A stretch of DNA of 64,000 nt from Tupaia tana (lineage: Eukaryota > Chordata > Mammalia > Scandentia > Tupaiidae): the NCBI GenBank assembly GCA_026018925.1, contig JAKSZU010000012.1, positions 25,843,814 through 25,907,813 of the forward strand, in the 5' to 3' direction. This document shows, piece after piece, positions 43,705 through 54,136 of the stretch (the first letter of the stretch is position 1; each line of letters begins with the position of its first letter). The notes below the pieces were generated by a model. That model saw nothing but the letters and a program-made list of their open reading frames with translations. It did not search any database and was not told the DNA's origin. The translations under genes were made by a program, and so were the position numbers.

Positions 43705-43867
43705 TAGGATAAATTTTCTTACTGGGGTTTAAGAAGTGACTAAGTTTGAAAATACAAGTAAAAGATAAAAATAGTTTAAAAAAGAATGTCTATGGTAAAA
43801 ACGGAAACATTGAAAGGATTAACATCAGAAAGGTCAACCGAAAAAATTAGAAACAGTGTAGAATAGA

Positions 43868-44046
43868 GTGTTTAACAGTGGGAAGGAGGGCAGTGATGAG
43901 GGGAAAACAAGAAAAATGTAACACAAACAAAAATGAAAAATTTTCTTTTGAAGGTAATATATGTGGTAATATATTTGATTTGATAATATGCACTGCATTC
44001 ATGCTCAGAGAAACTATTTTGTATGTTGTAAAGATATACAGTGATT
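43868..44046 (+). mobile_element. L1 3' UTR fragment
   Basis: TGAAGGTAATATATGTGGTA, ATTCATGCTCAGAGAAACTA and TTTTGTATGTTGTAAAGATATACA match the L1 3' UTR at 35930-36200 and 56430-56600. Confidence 0.75.
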
Positions 44047-44197
44047 TGGGACCAGCAGATGGAGTAATGGCTATGTCGCTGGACTTCCATGTAGTTGACT
44101 GCGGTTTGAGTCCTAGACCCAGTGACTTAAACTCATGCTGGGCATGTGTGCGTGTGTGCCTGGGAGTCCAGCATTCTTAACAACCATGCCGCCTGCT
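44047..44197 (+). mobile_element. Fold-back SINE: two heads in opposite orientation
   Basis: Sense head GGGACCAGCAGATGGAGTAA to GTGCGTGTGTGCC (44047-44150), then without the body an inverted head: GGGAGTCCAGCATTCTTAAC to GCCGCCTGCTGTCC, whose complement is the first 40 bp of the older subfamily. Body, CT tract and tail are missing. Confidence 0.75.
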
Positions 44198-44876
44198 GTC
44201 CTCAATAATTTCTTTTATCAAAAAAATAATTTCAAAGGCTCCTCTAGATATAATAAATAATTCTGTAACATGTACTTGCCCCATAGATCATATAAAAATA
44301 GAAACTTCATCCATGAGACAGCAAATAGTTTTAAATGAGAATCTGTTAGAGTAGGCATAGTTTTGGGATGTGAACAGGATAACAAGGAAGAAAGTTGTAA
44401 TAAAACCCAGAATTGTATGATATTTCAAATTGATAGAAACAAGCTTTTGCAGAGTTTTGAAGAGTATATGGTTGTTTGCAGTCATGTCTTTCCTTTTCCA
44501 ACTGCAGGTGCAGTCCTGCTTAGCTGATTACTCTCATTACCCCAAATCAGAAAGACTCTGTTAGGATTTGACTGCTCTCAGTGAAGAGAGAACAGGAATT
44601 CCTCCTCCAGGGCTCTTTTCTCTACACCTTCTGATACTCTGCTCCGTAAGTGAGTCTTCCCAGTAGGGCCTGGTATGGAGAAGAGATTGAGATAATTTCT
44701 CAGTTCTCTTTCCCTTGGTAATGAAGTGTGTTAGTAAGATTTTTGGAAAATTCAATATGAGCTTTAAACATACTGTTCCATTTGTGATTCACAGTATCTG
44801 AAGTAGGAAGAGTTCTCTATTTTAACAATTTATCTTTTGCGTGGGCAAATTAAAATTTGTTAAGATTGCATGTACT

Positions 44877-45296
44877 GGGGCCAGAAGATGCCATGGTGGT
44901 TAAGGTGCTGGACTCCCACATGGCTGACCATGGTTTGAGTCCCAGACATAGCAGCTTGGTTTCTCACTTCCTTTCTCAATGGTGAGTCCATTGAGCTACT
45001 CTATAGCTATAGGGCGCATGCGCTCGCCAGACGGACAGAGAGACAGAGAGATAGAAAGAGAGAAATCACCCCACAGAAGGGATGGCCATGCCACAATCCT
45101 TTCTCCTCCATTCTTCTCTCGGCATCTTGGGCACGCATGCACACGCGCCCAGCGTGAATTTAAGCCACCGGGTCCGGGACTTGAACTGCGGTTGACTACG
45201 TGGGAGTCCAGCAACATAGCCATTACACTAACTGCTGTTCCCCCCACATACTCTATAGCAAAGTAAAAAATATAATAAAAATAAAATTTAAAAAAA
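44877..45296 (+). mobile_element. SINE interrupted by a second SINE
   Basis: Sense head GGGGCCAGAAGATGCCATGG (44877) to CTACTCTATAG at 45006. An antisense SINE intervenes, and the end resumes at 45249 with TACTCTATAGCAAAG and an A-rich tail. The core of the host SINE is partly deleted. Confidence 0.85.
45008..45248 (-). mobile_element. SINE nested in a SINE, lacking its A tail
   Basis: Antisense near-consensus copy beginning directly at CTATAGGGCGCATGCGCTCG with no poly-T. The 11 bp repeat TACTCTATAGC lies at 44997-45007 and 45249-45259. Because the host SINE end and the guest 3' end share CTATAG, the tail may have been lost or priming may have been internal. Confidence 0.85.
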
Positions 45297-46424
45297 TGAT
45301 TGTTAAACAATAAAAGTTTGCATATATTTCCCATAGTTTAACTGGTGCATTCCAAATGGGGAAGAAGTGAATGTCTAAATAATTTCTTCAGTTCCATGAC
45401 CAGAGAAAATATGAGTATACCTGTGCCCTGTGTCACCACAGACTAGAAGTATATATATAATTTGTCTTTTGTTCTAGATGTTTTTAGATATCTTTTCTTC
45501 AATGTTCTCCATCCCCCAAGGACACACAATTCCAATGACAATTTTATGAAAATCTGGTATTTTTTTTTCTTTTCCAGAGATAACAAAGTATTCTAGAATG
45601 TATTAAGGATCTTTTGCTGGGAAGGAGAGAGAACCTTGAAATGAGGTTTGGAAGGCTGAGCCAAATGATAGATGTGGTAGTTCACATTTAAGTATCATAG
45701 GGAATCATAGAGCAAAAGAACCCTAAAATGCTTTGAGATATTTTTATTTAGCCACAGGATGAGAATTCTAAGGATTACACAAGAGGATTGTTTTATCTTC
45801 TTCCTTTAGTTGCTGATGCTCTTTCTGTTCTTTTCTCTGGAATCTCCTTGTGAATTCTTTTATCATAATTTATTCATCAAATATTGAACAATCTGCCCAG
45901 TTCTAGATGCAAGGCTCCTGAGAACACAGTTGTTCTCTTTCATTCTTGATTTGCAGCCAGAACTTGCCAATGGCAGCCCCAGGGCTGAGGCCCTGGAGGT
46001 AACGGTTCTGGCTCTAGCCAGAAATGAGAGTCAGAAAAGTTGAAGGTAAAAGACAAAGCAGAGACCTCAGCTCAATCCTTTTCCCAGGCTGCATGATTGA
46101 CCTGCAGCAAAGTACCCTAAAAGCTCTGTTACTGCAGGATTTCAGGACTCTATGTTGTAAAAGGCAATGAATAAAACTTCTTTTTAAAAATTTTCTCACA
46201 TTGGTATTAAAGATTTATTAGTGATGTCATGCAACATTTAGAATAAAACGTTATTATTCTTCCTCTAAAACTCTGACTTTTTTGATCCATTTGGCAAAAT
46301 ATAGAAAAGAGAGAAACATTACAGCCCAGAAAAAAAGAAAAATATAACTCTTTTTCTAGAAGTATGTGTTTACTTCAATTAACTTTATTTTCTGTCTTGA
46401 TTTGTGTTTAAAAGCAAATATCTA

Positions 46425-46660
46425 GAGCTTCACTGATCAGTAGAGTAGCCACCAGCCATGTGAAGCTCTTGAGGTTTTGGAATGTAGATAGGCTGCATCG
46501 AAATACACTTTTGGTATAAAATACACTGTGTATTTTAAAGACTTAGAATTAAAAAGTGTGTGAAGTGCCTCATTAATTGTCTTATATTTGTTATGTGTTT
46601 AAAATGCTAACAGAGTATATTAGATTAAATAAAATATACTATTCAAATTAATTTTAGCTG
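46425..46660 (-). mobile_element. Ancient DNA-transposon relic (hAT-like)
   Basis: GTAGCCACCAGCCATGTGAA followed by ACACTGTGTATTTTAAAGAC; the antisense of the repeat type seen at 22680-23020. The paralogous position at 62505-62750 carries the same element, so it predates the duplication. Confidence 0.55.
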
Positions 46661-47032
46661 TTCCTATTTTTGGAATATGTCTACTATAAACTTCAATGAT
46701 TAAATAGGTGGCATATGGGGCTTATGTTGGATAGATTGTTTGAAGGAAATCCTCATTCATGTCAATTATTTTCATGGAGCAAAACCATTGTTTGCATCAT
46801 TTCTCACATAAATATAACACAATATTGCTATGATAAAAGACAAACATGTCTAAAAGTTACCTATTAAAAAAATGCATACTTTTCAAGCATGTTCTTAATA
46901 TCTAGATCTCATCACCCTGTTTTGTAGACTAAAGCAAAACAATTTCCAATGTCATAAGATTTCTCAGACCTTGAATGGTATGTGTTCTAAATCCTCCATT
47001 CTAGCCTTTTTTAGGCATCCAGGGTTCTTTTT

Positions 47033-47302
47033 TTTTTTTTTTTTTTTTTGAGAGAGATTTTCGCTATAGGGCGCGTGCGCTCGCCAGACAGAGAGAGAGA
47101 GAGATAGAGACAGAAAGCAGGAAATCACCCCCCAGGGGGGATGGTCACGCCGCAATCCCTTCTCCTCCATTCTCCTCTCGGGATCTTGGGCACGCACGCA
47201 CACGCGCCCGGCGTGAGTTTTAAGCCACCGGGTCCGGGACTCGAACCATGGTCGACTAAGTGGGAGTCCAGCAACATAGCCATTACGCTAACTGCTGGTT
47301 CC
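47033..47302 (-). mobile_element. tRNA-derived SINE, near consensus
   Basis: Antisense copy with intact palindrome; the target site CCAGGGTTCTTTTT is duplicated (47019 and 47303). Missing from the paralogous place near 63580, so inserted after the duplication. Confidence 0.95.
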
Positions 47303-47887
47303 CCAGGGTTCTTTTTTGATAGCATTGGAGTGATATGCTTTCCTATACAAGCAATACGATATTGGAAGTTAATAGTTCCCAAGATTCTGGCCTCTTTATG
47401 ATTGGATATTAACACAGAATATTTAAAAATTTGCAGACTTCTAATATTTCCTAAGAGATGGAAATTCCCTTTAATTTTAGGGAATTTTCTTCTTTGAGTC
47501 ATAATGAAAAGGTGTTTTTGGTTGGATCTTAACAGGTTGTTTTTGTCCCTTTGAGAGATTCTCAATCAATATCTGGTTTATATGCTTTTAATCTTTGCTT
47601 TCATTATGTCGATGTATGCTTATTTTTCAAGTTGTAACTCAAAGGATATCCAGGAGTAAAGATGTAAATTATTAATTTTTTTTCACTGCAAAATGGAGAA
47701 GAAATGCTTTGCAGAATCTAAGCTTAAGAAGGCCAGGGTTTAAACCTTAGGTGTTTTCAGGAAATGCTGCAAACACTTGAGCTTTGGAGACAGTGTTAGT
47801 ATTTGACTACTAAGTACCACTTACTTGCAAGGTGTTATTGAGGCAGAAGTTTTTGTATCCAGAAAAGACATTTAAAAACAAACGTTT

Positions 47888-48141
47888 GGGTAGCAGATGG
47901 CATGGTGGTTAAGGTGCAGGACGCCCGCATGGCTGACTGTGGTCCAAGTTCCGGTTCTGGTAGCTTTAAACTGAAGCTGGTTGTGTGTGTGTGTGTATGC
48001 CCCAAGTGTAAAGATGAGAGTGGGGAAGAAATGCAACATGGTCATCCCTTCTGGGAGTAATTTTTCACTTTCTTTCTCTCTGTGTCTCCTCCGCAACGGC
48101 TTGCAGAAGATTTGAAAAACCTAAAGAAAAAAAAAAATGCA
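47888..48141 (+). mobile_element. SINE, older subfamily
   Basis: Sense copy from GGGTAGCAGATGGCATGGTG with a (GT)n at about 47979-47995 and an A-rich end. A second SINE follows directly. Confidence 0.85.
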
Positions 48142-48142
48142 G

Positions 48143-48391
48143 TTTGGGAACCCGACTGTGGGGTGGCAGTTAAGGCACGTGTTCAGCTCCACAGTTCAAG
48201 TCCTGAGCTTGGTGGCTTGAAAATCACACTGGGCATGAGTGTGTGCCTATGCAAAATCCTGAGAGGAGAATGGAGGGGAAGGGGTTGTGGTGTGATGACC
48301 ATTCACCCTATGGCAGGTGGTATGATGGGGTAATTTCTCATTCCTTTTCTCTGTCTCCCTCTCACATTGCATGCAGCCTATGGCAAAAATC

Positions 48392-48422
<31 letters not shown>

Positions 48423-48434
48423 AAATAAAAAAAG
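48143..48434 (+). mobile_element. SINE, older subfamily, with (AAAT)n tail
   Basis: Sense copy: eroded head GGGGTGGCAGTTAAGGCACG, B box AGTTCAAGTCC, core GAGAGGAGAATGGAGGGG and (AAAT)n at about 48391-48425. Confidence 0.85.
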
Positions 48435-49404
48435 CAAACAAAAACAGATGGTTTGTTCTTCTCAGGTAATATATGAGTAATTTGAAACACAATGAAATCA
48501 TTTGATTTAGTCCCATTTAGAAACCAAGCTTTTCTTAAAAAAAAAAAAGTTTTAATGGTTTGAATGCCTTCATCTAGACTTTCTAACTCTGTCCAGTGCT
48601 TCCTTATATCATCTGATTTCTTATAGCCTATACGTGTACCTATTCCATTGCTCACAGATTTCCAATTGAGAAGAATATGTTCCTGGAATTGATATTCATT
48701 CTTTGTAAGCAAACTTGGGCGGGGGGGACTCAAAGCTAAAGCAATGCTCTATTTACTTTTGTGTCTTTATTGCTAACAGAAGTCACAGAACATAGTATGT
48801 GTTTAGAAACTGTCCAGTTAATAAGAAATTAATGTGCAGTTATCTTATATTTCATCATAATTTCATGGATAATATATTATTTTGTCACATTAGAAGAGCA
48901 ATGTTTGCACATCATAAACTATGACACATGGATTCAAAAGATAAGTTTCCAAAGTAACTTAGAGAGGTGGAACTAGATGTCTTCTATCTAATAAAAATCG
49001 TTGATAATTGTGAACATGAATGATCAAGGCAAAGCTATGCCCTCTTGTAATATTATAAAAGTTCACCATGTCTAATAGTAGAAAAAAAATAGAGACAGAG
49101 AGAGAAAAAACATGACACAGTTTTTGAAAGAGAGAAAAAGACCTACCAACATACAACTATAAACTTTCTATCATCAGGATGAAAATTTGAATTTCTGAGT
49201 CTTTTTCCTCTAAAATTTTTTCTTTTATAGAAATAAGAATAATAACACACCATATACAATACAACCCACAGCATATCAATCCTATGTTAAAAATTAAAAA
49301 TTCGTGATATAAGAATATCTGTTAATTTAGGAACATAAATTTCTCATTTTAGAACATGCCCAAAGAAATATCAGTTCCTGAAACAAAATAGAATTGTAAA
49401 CATG

Positions 49405-49406
<2 letters not shown>
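48435..49406. other. Non-genic stretch 3' of receptor 4
   Basis: AT-rich; no gene recognised. Contains a short G run near 48719-48727. Confidence 0.4.

Positions 49407-49444
<38 letters not shown>
49407..49444. repeat. Poly(A) tract
   Basis: About 37 consecutive A residues followed by GTTTG; probably a retroposon tail or slippage-expanded run. Confidence 0.9.
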
Positions 49445-49448
<4 letters not shown>

Positions 49449-49460
49449 GAGGATATTTCT

Positions 49461-49565
49461 GATCAAGTCCTAGACCTGGCGGCTTGCTTTCTCAATTTCT
49501 CTCTCTGCCTCTGTCTGGTCAAATTAAAAAATAAATTAATTTAAATAAAATAATTCCTTTTAAAA
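49461..49565 (+). mobile_element. 5'-truncated short SINE
   Basis: ATCAAGTCCTAGACCTGGCG, CTTGCTTTCTCAATTTCTCT and GTCTGGTCAAATTAAAAAAT match the short SINE type at 56623-56790. The 3' end is about 25 bp from the stop codon of receptor 4. Confidence 0.75.
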
Positions 49566-49589
49566 AAGTCAGAGATAGACTTGCCCTTC

Positions 49590-50537
49590 TTACCATATTT
49601 TGCTCAGTAATCTCTGGATTCCTTGCTTGATCTCTTGGGTTCGCACCCCATAAACAACCGGGTTAAGAGCTGCAGGAATGACATGGTGGAGGACATTGAG
49701 CAAGATTGGCACATCAGGGGAGACCTTCTTTTTGGCCACATGTGTAAGAACAAAGACCAGAAGAATGGTGCTAAAGAATAGAATAAGGATGAAGTGGGAA
49801 CCACATGTGCTTAGGGCCTTGGCCACAGCACCCTCTGCCTTGAGTCTCAGCACAGCTCGAAGTATGAGGGTGTAGGAGAGGAAGATAAGGATGAGGTCAG
49901 ATCCTAACAGAGTCCAACCTACACCAAACTGATAAAAACGATTAATGGTGACATCGTCACAGGAGAGCCTAGAGACTGACATATTTGCACAGATACAGTT
50001 CTCAATGACATTTCTGCCACAATAATACAGTTTTGCTGAAAGAATGGGGATAGGCATAGTTAAAAGAGCATTCCTGGCCAAAATAAAGATGGCGGCCTTG
50101 ACTACAAATTGGTCAGTGATGATGGACGGGTATCTGAGTGGATGGCAAATGGCTATATAGCGGTCATAAGCCATGGCCATGAATGTGCAGGACTCCATGC
50201 CTAGGAAGCAATTCATGATGTACATCTGGAGGAAGCAGGCAGAAAAGCTGATGGGCCTGAGGTCAAACCAGAAGATGACCAAGACCTTGGGGATGACAGT
50301 GAGGCAGAGCACCAAGTCCAACAGTGAGAGGAGGCTGAGCAGGTAGTACATGGGCTGATGTAGAGAGGCTTCCAGGTGGATGGTGATCAGGAGAATAGTA
50401 TTAGCTCCCATGGCTAGGAGGAAGAGGAGGCTGAGGGGCAGGGACAGCCAGTGCTGCCAACTGGGAGACCTGACAAAACAATTCAGGTGGAAGTCTGAGA
50501 TCTCAGTGAAGATGGTGACGTTTTGATGTGCTTTCAT
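49590..50537 (-). CDS. OR56A3: Class I olfactory receptor, OR56A3-like (receptor 4)
   Basis: Intact 315-residue receptor on the opposite strand to the other three. N-glycosylation sequon N6-V-T; GAN in TM1; LHQPMYYLLSLLSLLD; MAYDRYIAICHPLRYPS (I for V in the DRY region); loop 2 cysteines in YYCGRN...CICANMSVSRLSC; KALSTCGSH; NPVVYG in TM7 (V for I). Private changes are FHLNC for FLLNC near residue 17, LGMESCTFMAMAY before the DRY motif, and the tail QRLLSKIW, which lacks the KKGW end of receptors 2 and 3. TM4/loop 2 (ALLTMPIPILSAKLYY) is closest to receptor 2, as are the upstream promoter and intron. So receptors 2 and 4 are an inverted duplicate pair. No disabling change is seen. The role as an odorant receptor is inferred from the family. 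Confidence 0.97.
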   Translation of the reverse strand: MKAHQNVTIFTEISDFHLNCFVRSPSWQHWLSLPLSLLFLLAMGANTILLITIHLEASLHQPMYYLLSLLSLLDLVLCLTVIPKVLVIFWFDLRPISFSACFLQMYIMNCFLGMESCTFMAMAYDRYIAICHPLRYPSIITDQFVVKAAIFILARNALLTMPIPILSAKLYYCGRNVIENCICANMSVSRLSCDDVTINRFYQFGVGWTLLGSDLILIFLSYTLILRAVLRLKAEGAVAKALSTCGSHFILILFFSTILLVFVLTHVAKKKVSPDVPILLNVLHHVIPAALNPVVYGVRTQEIKQGIQRLLSKIW

Positions 50538-50574
50538 AATTTGACATTTATTCCTAGAAATTTCTTTGAATGAT

Positions 50575-50590
50575 CTGTAAAATTAGGATT
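50575..50590 (-). other. Candidate splice acceptor of receptor 4
   Basis: On the minus strand AATCCTAATTTTACAG ends at 50575, 37 nt before the ATG. The exon side ATCATTCAAAGAAATTTCTA aligns with receptors 2 and 3. Confidence 0.55.
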
Positions 50591-50961
50591 TAAAATTAGC
50601 TACTGAATCGAGGTATGTTAAAGCAGAGTGATTTGCTTTATCTAAGTGCAACTTGTGAATTCTAGTAGTTTATTTCAAGCCAAGGGAAATGATCTTTTTG
50701 CTCTCGATATCATGCTCTAAGAAATTTGTATTATCACTGTAAAGAGTATAGAAAACTGAAGTGATATATTGTATTTACACATATTTGATTGGCTCAATAT
50801 TTATTTTAAATTCAATTCCCATGTCTTTACAGAAACTAGAAACGAGGAAACTACATAGAAAAATACTACTTTTGTGTAACAGAATAGATTCTAAATGTGT
50901 AATTGTAAGATTTTTGCCTTTTCTATGTTGTAATCTGCTTTTAAAGTGTTTTTTGTTTTTG

Positions 50962-51220
50962 TTTATGAACAGGAGCAGGTGAATTCACAAAAGAGAGACA
51001 GAAATTGCACACAAGAGGAAAGCAAGATGGACCATTGACAAGGTCTCCTTTTCCTCAATCTCTATTCTCCAGACCTTTAGCTTATCAGAATCTCTCGTAC
51101 TCACACAGGTGCCTGGCATGGTTTTAAGTTGACCTGGGGATCCAAGTCTGTAGTTGTTCTTTTGTCTTACATTGGGGTTGATTTGTTTCCTACCAAACTA
51201 AACCATCATGCTGGGCTATT
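50962..51220 (-). mobile_element. Old diverged SINE
   Basis: GA-rich tract (AAAAGAGAGACAGAAATTGC), CTCCTTTTCCTCAATCTCTA core remnant, GTGCCTGGCATGGTTTTAAG and a decayed head ending CATCATGCTGGGC. Confidence 0.65.
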
Positions 51221-51948
51221 GATTTCTTTTAATAAACACATATAATACCACCTCTGTAATTGTATCTTTAAGGATAACTAGTACAAATAAGGTATTTAGA
51301 ATAATGTCCCTAGTTCAAATGCTGTCTGCATTCTGGCCTTGCTGTATCTATTTTGCTTAATTGGGGATTTTTACTTATTATACATTGAAAATAAAGGTAG
51401 TTAGTTTCTATATTGTCTAAAAATTCATTTTTACCTGGTAGATACTCAACCTCTCTATTTCTTAGATGGATCTTCACTTATGTTTTTGAAGATAATAATG
51501 TTAAAGAAACATTTTATAGTTGTAAGGAGCAATGCTTATCATCAAATAAGATAATATTACCTGTTATTTTTGTACTTCTTCCTATTTCCTGGGAACAGTG
51601 CTCAGATAATTTATGCCTTTATTCTCTTCATCATTCAACATTGTGTGAAATATGTTTTATAATCACCACTTATGAACAAGAGAACTGATACCTCAAAATC
51701 CAGGTTTTTAACCAGTACAGTGTATTAATCCTATTACTATCTGTCTTAATAAAGAAGGTTGGATGAAATAATTTTCTAAAGCTCCTCTAGAGCTAATAAA
51801 TAATTTCATAATATGTACTCACCCCATAGATCCCATAAAAATTAAAACAAATTTTACCTATTGTAGAGAAAATGAGAAGAAAGAACTTTGCAAATCATCT
51901 GTGATAAAAGGAATGGTTTTAAAGCTAGAAATTGTTAAAGGAGAGATA

Positions 51949-52028
51949 TTGAGTCATCAAAAAAGTCATGACATATTTTTCTATATTCCTTCATGCAAAA
52001 ATGCATCATGACTTTTCTGATGACCCAC
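51949..52028. mobile_element. Mariner-type MITE, copy 2
   Basis: An 80 bp element with inverted ends: GAGTCATCAAAAAAGTCATG on one side, complement of the other GTGGGTCATCAGAAAAGTCA. TA at 51947-51948 and 52029-52030. The paralogous DNA near 44360 has a single TA at this point, so this is a datable insertion with an empty site in the same window. Confidence 0.9.
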
Positions 52029-53680
52029 TAGTTTCAGAGAAGGGTCTGGAAGGAAGACATTGTAGTAAAATCCAGAACTACATGATATTATCAAATAGAT
52101 AGAAACATTTTTTTTTGAAGAGGTTCCAGTAGTATTTTGTTTCCAGTCATGTGTTCCTTTTCCCCAACTACAAGGCACAGTCTTTCTTAGCTCACTTCTC
52201 TCACACTGTCCATATCAAAAAGACCCTGTTGGCTGCTCTCAGTGGAGAGAGAAAAGGACTCCCCTCCCAGAGTTCCTCCCTTCATTCTTCCTGATGCTCA
52301 GTTCCCCTAAGCAAGTATGTCAGAAATGGCCTTCCACAACTGATATTAAAGAGAGATTCAGATAATGTGCCCGTTATTTGGTAATGATAGAACATATTAG
52401 TAATGCTTTTGTTAAGATCAAAATGGGCTTTAAACATACTGTTTCATCTGTGACTCACAATTCTCTGAAGTAGGAAGGATAGGCTGAATATTTTAACGAT
52501 TTGCCCTTTCTCATATGCAAATTTAAATAAATTGGGGTTACATGCCTTTCATATGGTTTAACCAATGGGGATCAAGTGAGGAAGATGTTCTAAATCAGGT
52601 CTAAGGTCAGTGAAAGTATGAGTTCACCTGTGTCCAATGTCACTACTCCTAAGGAATCCCTAAATAACCTGTAGAACATTCCTTCCAGTCCTGAGAGGTG
52701 ATTAAGAACCTCCTCTGTGCCTTGACTACTATATTCTTAATCTCTCCCTCTTTTCTTTCTTTATCTTTAAATATATTTTCTAAATTTAGGACTTAAACTA
52801 TTAGATATTCTAAACCCAAAACTTGACATAGATTATTCAAAACCTATCTGACTTATTTGGATCCATAAAGGATACAGCTTCAGGCTGCCAAATTCTAAAT
52901 ATCCTCTCTAAATGCTACCTTCCTTGAATTAAGATCATTTTTTCTTTGTTGGTCTCATCCTTTTATTTTACTTTCTGCAAAATTTTTACATTTAACTCTC
53001 ACTTATCACATCCCCAAATCTCACTGCTGTGAAGACACTTTTCTTTTGCAGAGATCACAAATTTTTCCTAGAAGAAAGTAAGTATTCTCTGCTTGGAAGC
53101 AGGGAGAATCATGAAAAGAATATTAGAGGGTAGAGTGAAATGGAAGAGCTGCCAATTCAGGTATGAGTACTGTGGAGAATCTTAGGAGAAAAAGTCCATT
53201 TTTTTTCCTTGGCCTCCTAAAAGAATCCTCTGAACTTGAGCTTGCAGAGTTTATCTTTCCTCTCCCCCTACAATAGACACAATAAAGAGAAACTCTTCCT
53301 GCCATGAGGCGTGAACCTGATTACATCTTCCCAGGGTAGTCTCCCCCACCCCCAGCTCTAATAAACTTAACTCTAAGAGAAAAAAAAAAGAAGAAGAAAT
53401 AAACAAAAAAGAGCATTGAAATAATTATTTATAGCCGTAGGATGAAATTTGAAATTTCTGGGGTTTGCCTCAGGTGGTTTATAATGCCGCTGTTTCTCCC
53501 CTTTTCTCTGGAATGCCCTTGCATGTTTTTCAATAATAGTTTACTCAGCAAGCATTGGACAACTTACTCAGTCCTAGACGTGAAGCACCTGAGAATACAT
53601 TTGTCCTCTTTCATTCCTGGTTTGCAATCAGAGCTTGTCAATGCAGGCCCAGGGTGGGAACTTCGTGTTGATGCTTTCTG

Positions 53681-54136
53681 TTTTTTTGTTTTTATTTATT
53701 TATTTATTTATTTATTTATTTTTCATTTCATTTTCTTCCATACATTCAATCACACTATTATTTGTCTTACAAAATGGATATTTCAACAGGTGAACATTTC
53801 TCCCTTGTACTGTTGATAAAACTACGAAATATCTTCAACAGGTAATACCACACCTCTTTGTACCATTAATAGTTTGCCTCCCTGTCCCTCCCCCAAATGT
53901 CCTTCCTCAGACCCTCCTCTTTCACACACACTATATCTGGTATTTACATCTATATACTGCATTTCTATATCCTTTAGACAATTAGTTTCAGTCATAGAGT
54001 GCAGCCACTCAGTATATATTAAGTGGGGAAACTGGGAGACATTGGGGTAGGGAAAGACTTCTTACATAAGACTCCCAATGCACAGTCAATAATCCCCAAA
54101 ATAGACAAGTGGAATTACATCAGACTAAGAAGTTTC
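53681..54136 (-). mobile_element. Short L1 with twin-priming inversion
   Basis: Antisense 3' UTR from the (TTTA)n start to about 54027, then a sense ORF2 piece (CTGGGAGACATTGGGGTAGG to GACTAAGAAGTTTC). TGCTTTCTG is duplicated at 53672-53680 and 54137-54145. Missing from the 44 kb duplicate. Confidence 0.9.

Larger units (their letters stand above)
44200..47650 (-). repeat. Orphan segmental duplicate of OR upstream DNA
   Basis: Collinear with 51770-54300 and then with 62250-63835. Examples: CTCCTCTAGATATAATAAAT/CTCCTCTAGAGCTAATAAAT, GAACACAGTTGTTCTCTTTC/GAATACATTTGTCCTCTTTC, and the 47480 / 63700 TGAGTCATAA stretch. The other copy sits upstream of receptor 4, but here no receptor lies on the minus-strand downstream side. 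Divergence by eye is moderate. Repeats inserted after the duplication differ between copies. Confidence 0.8.
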
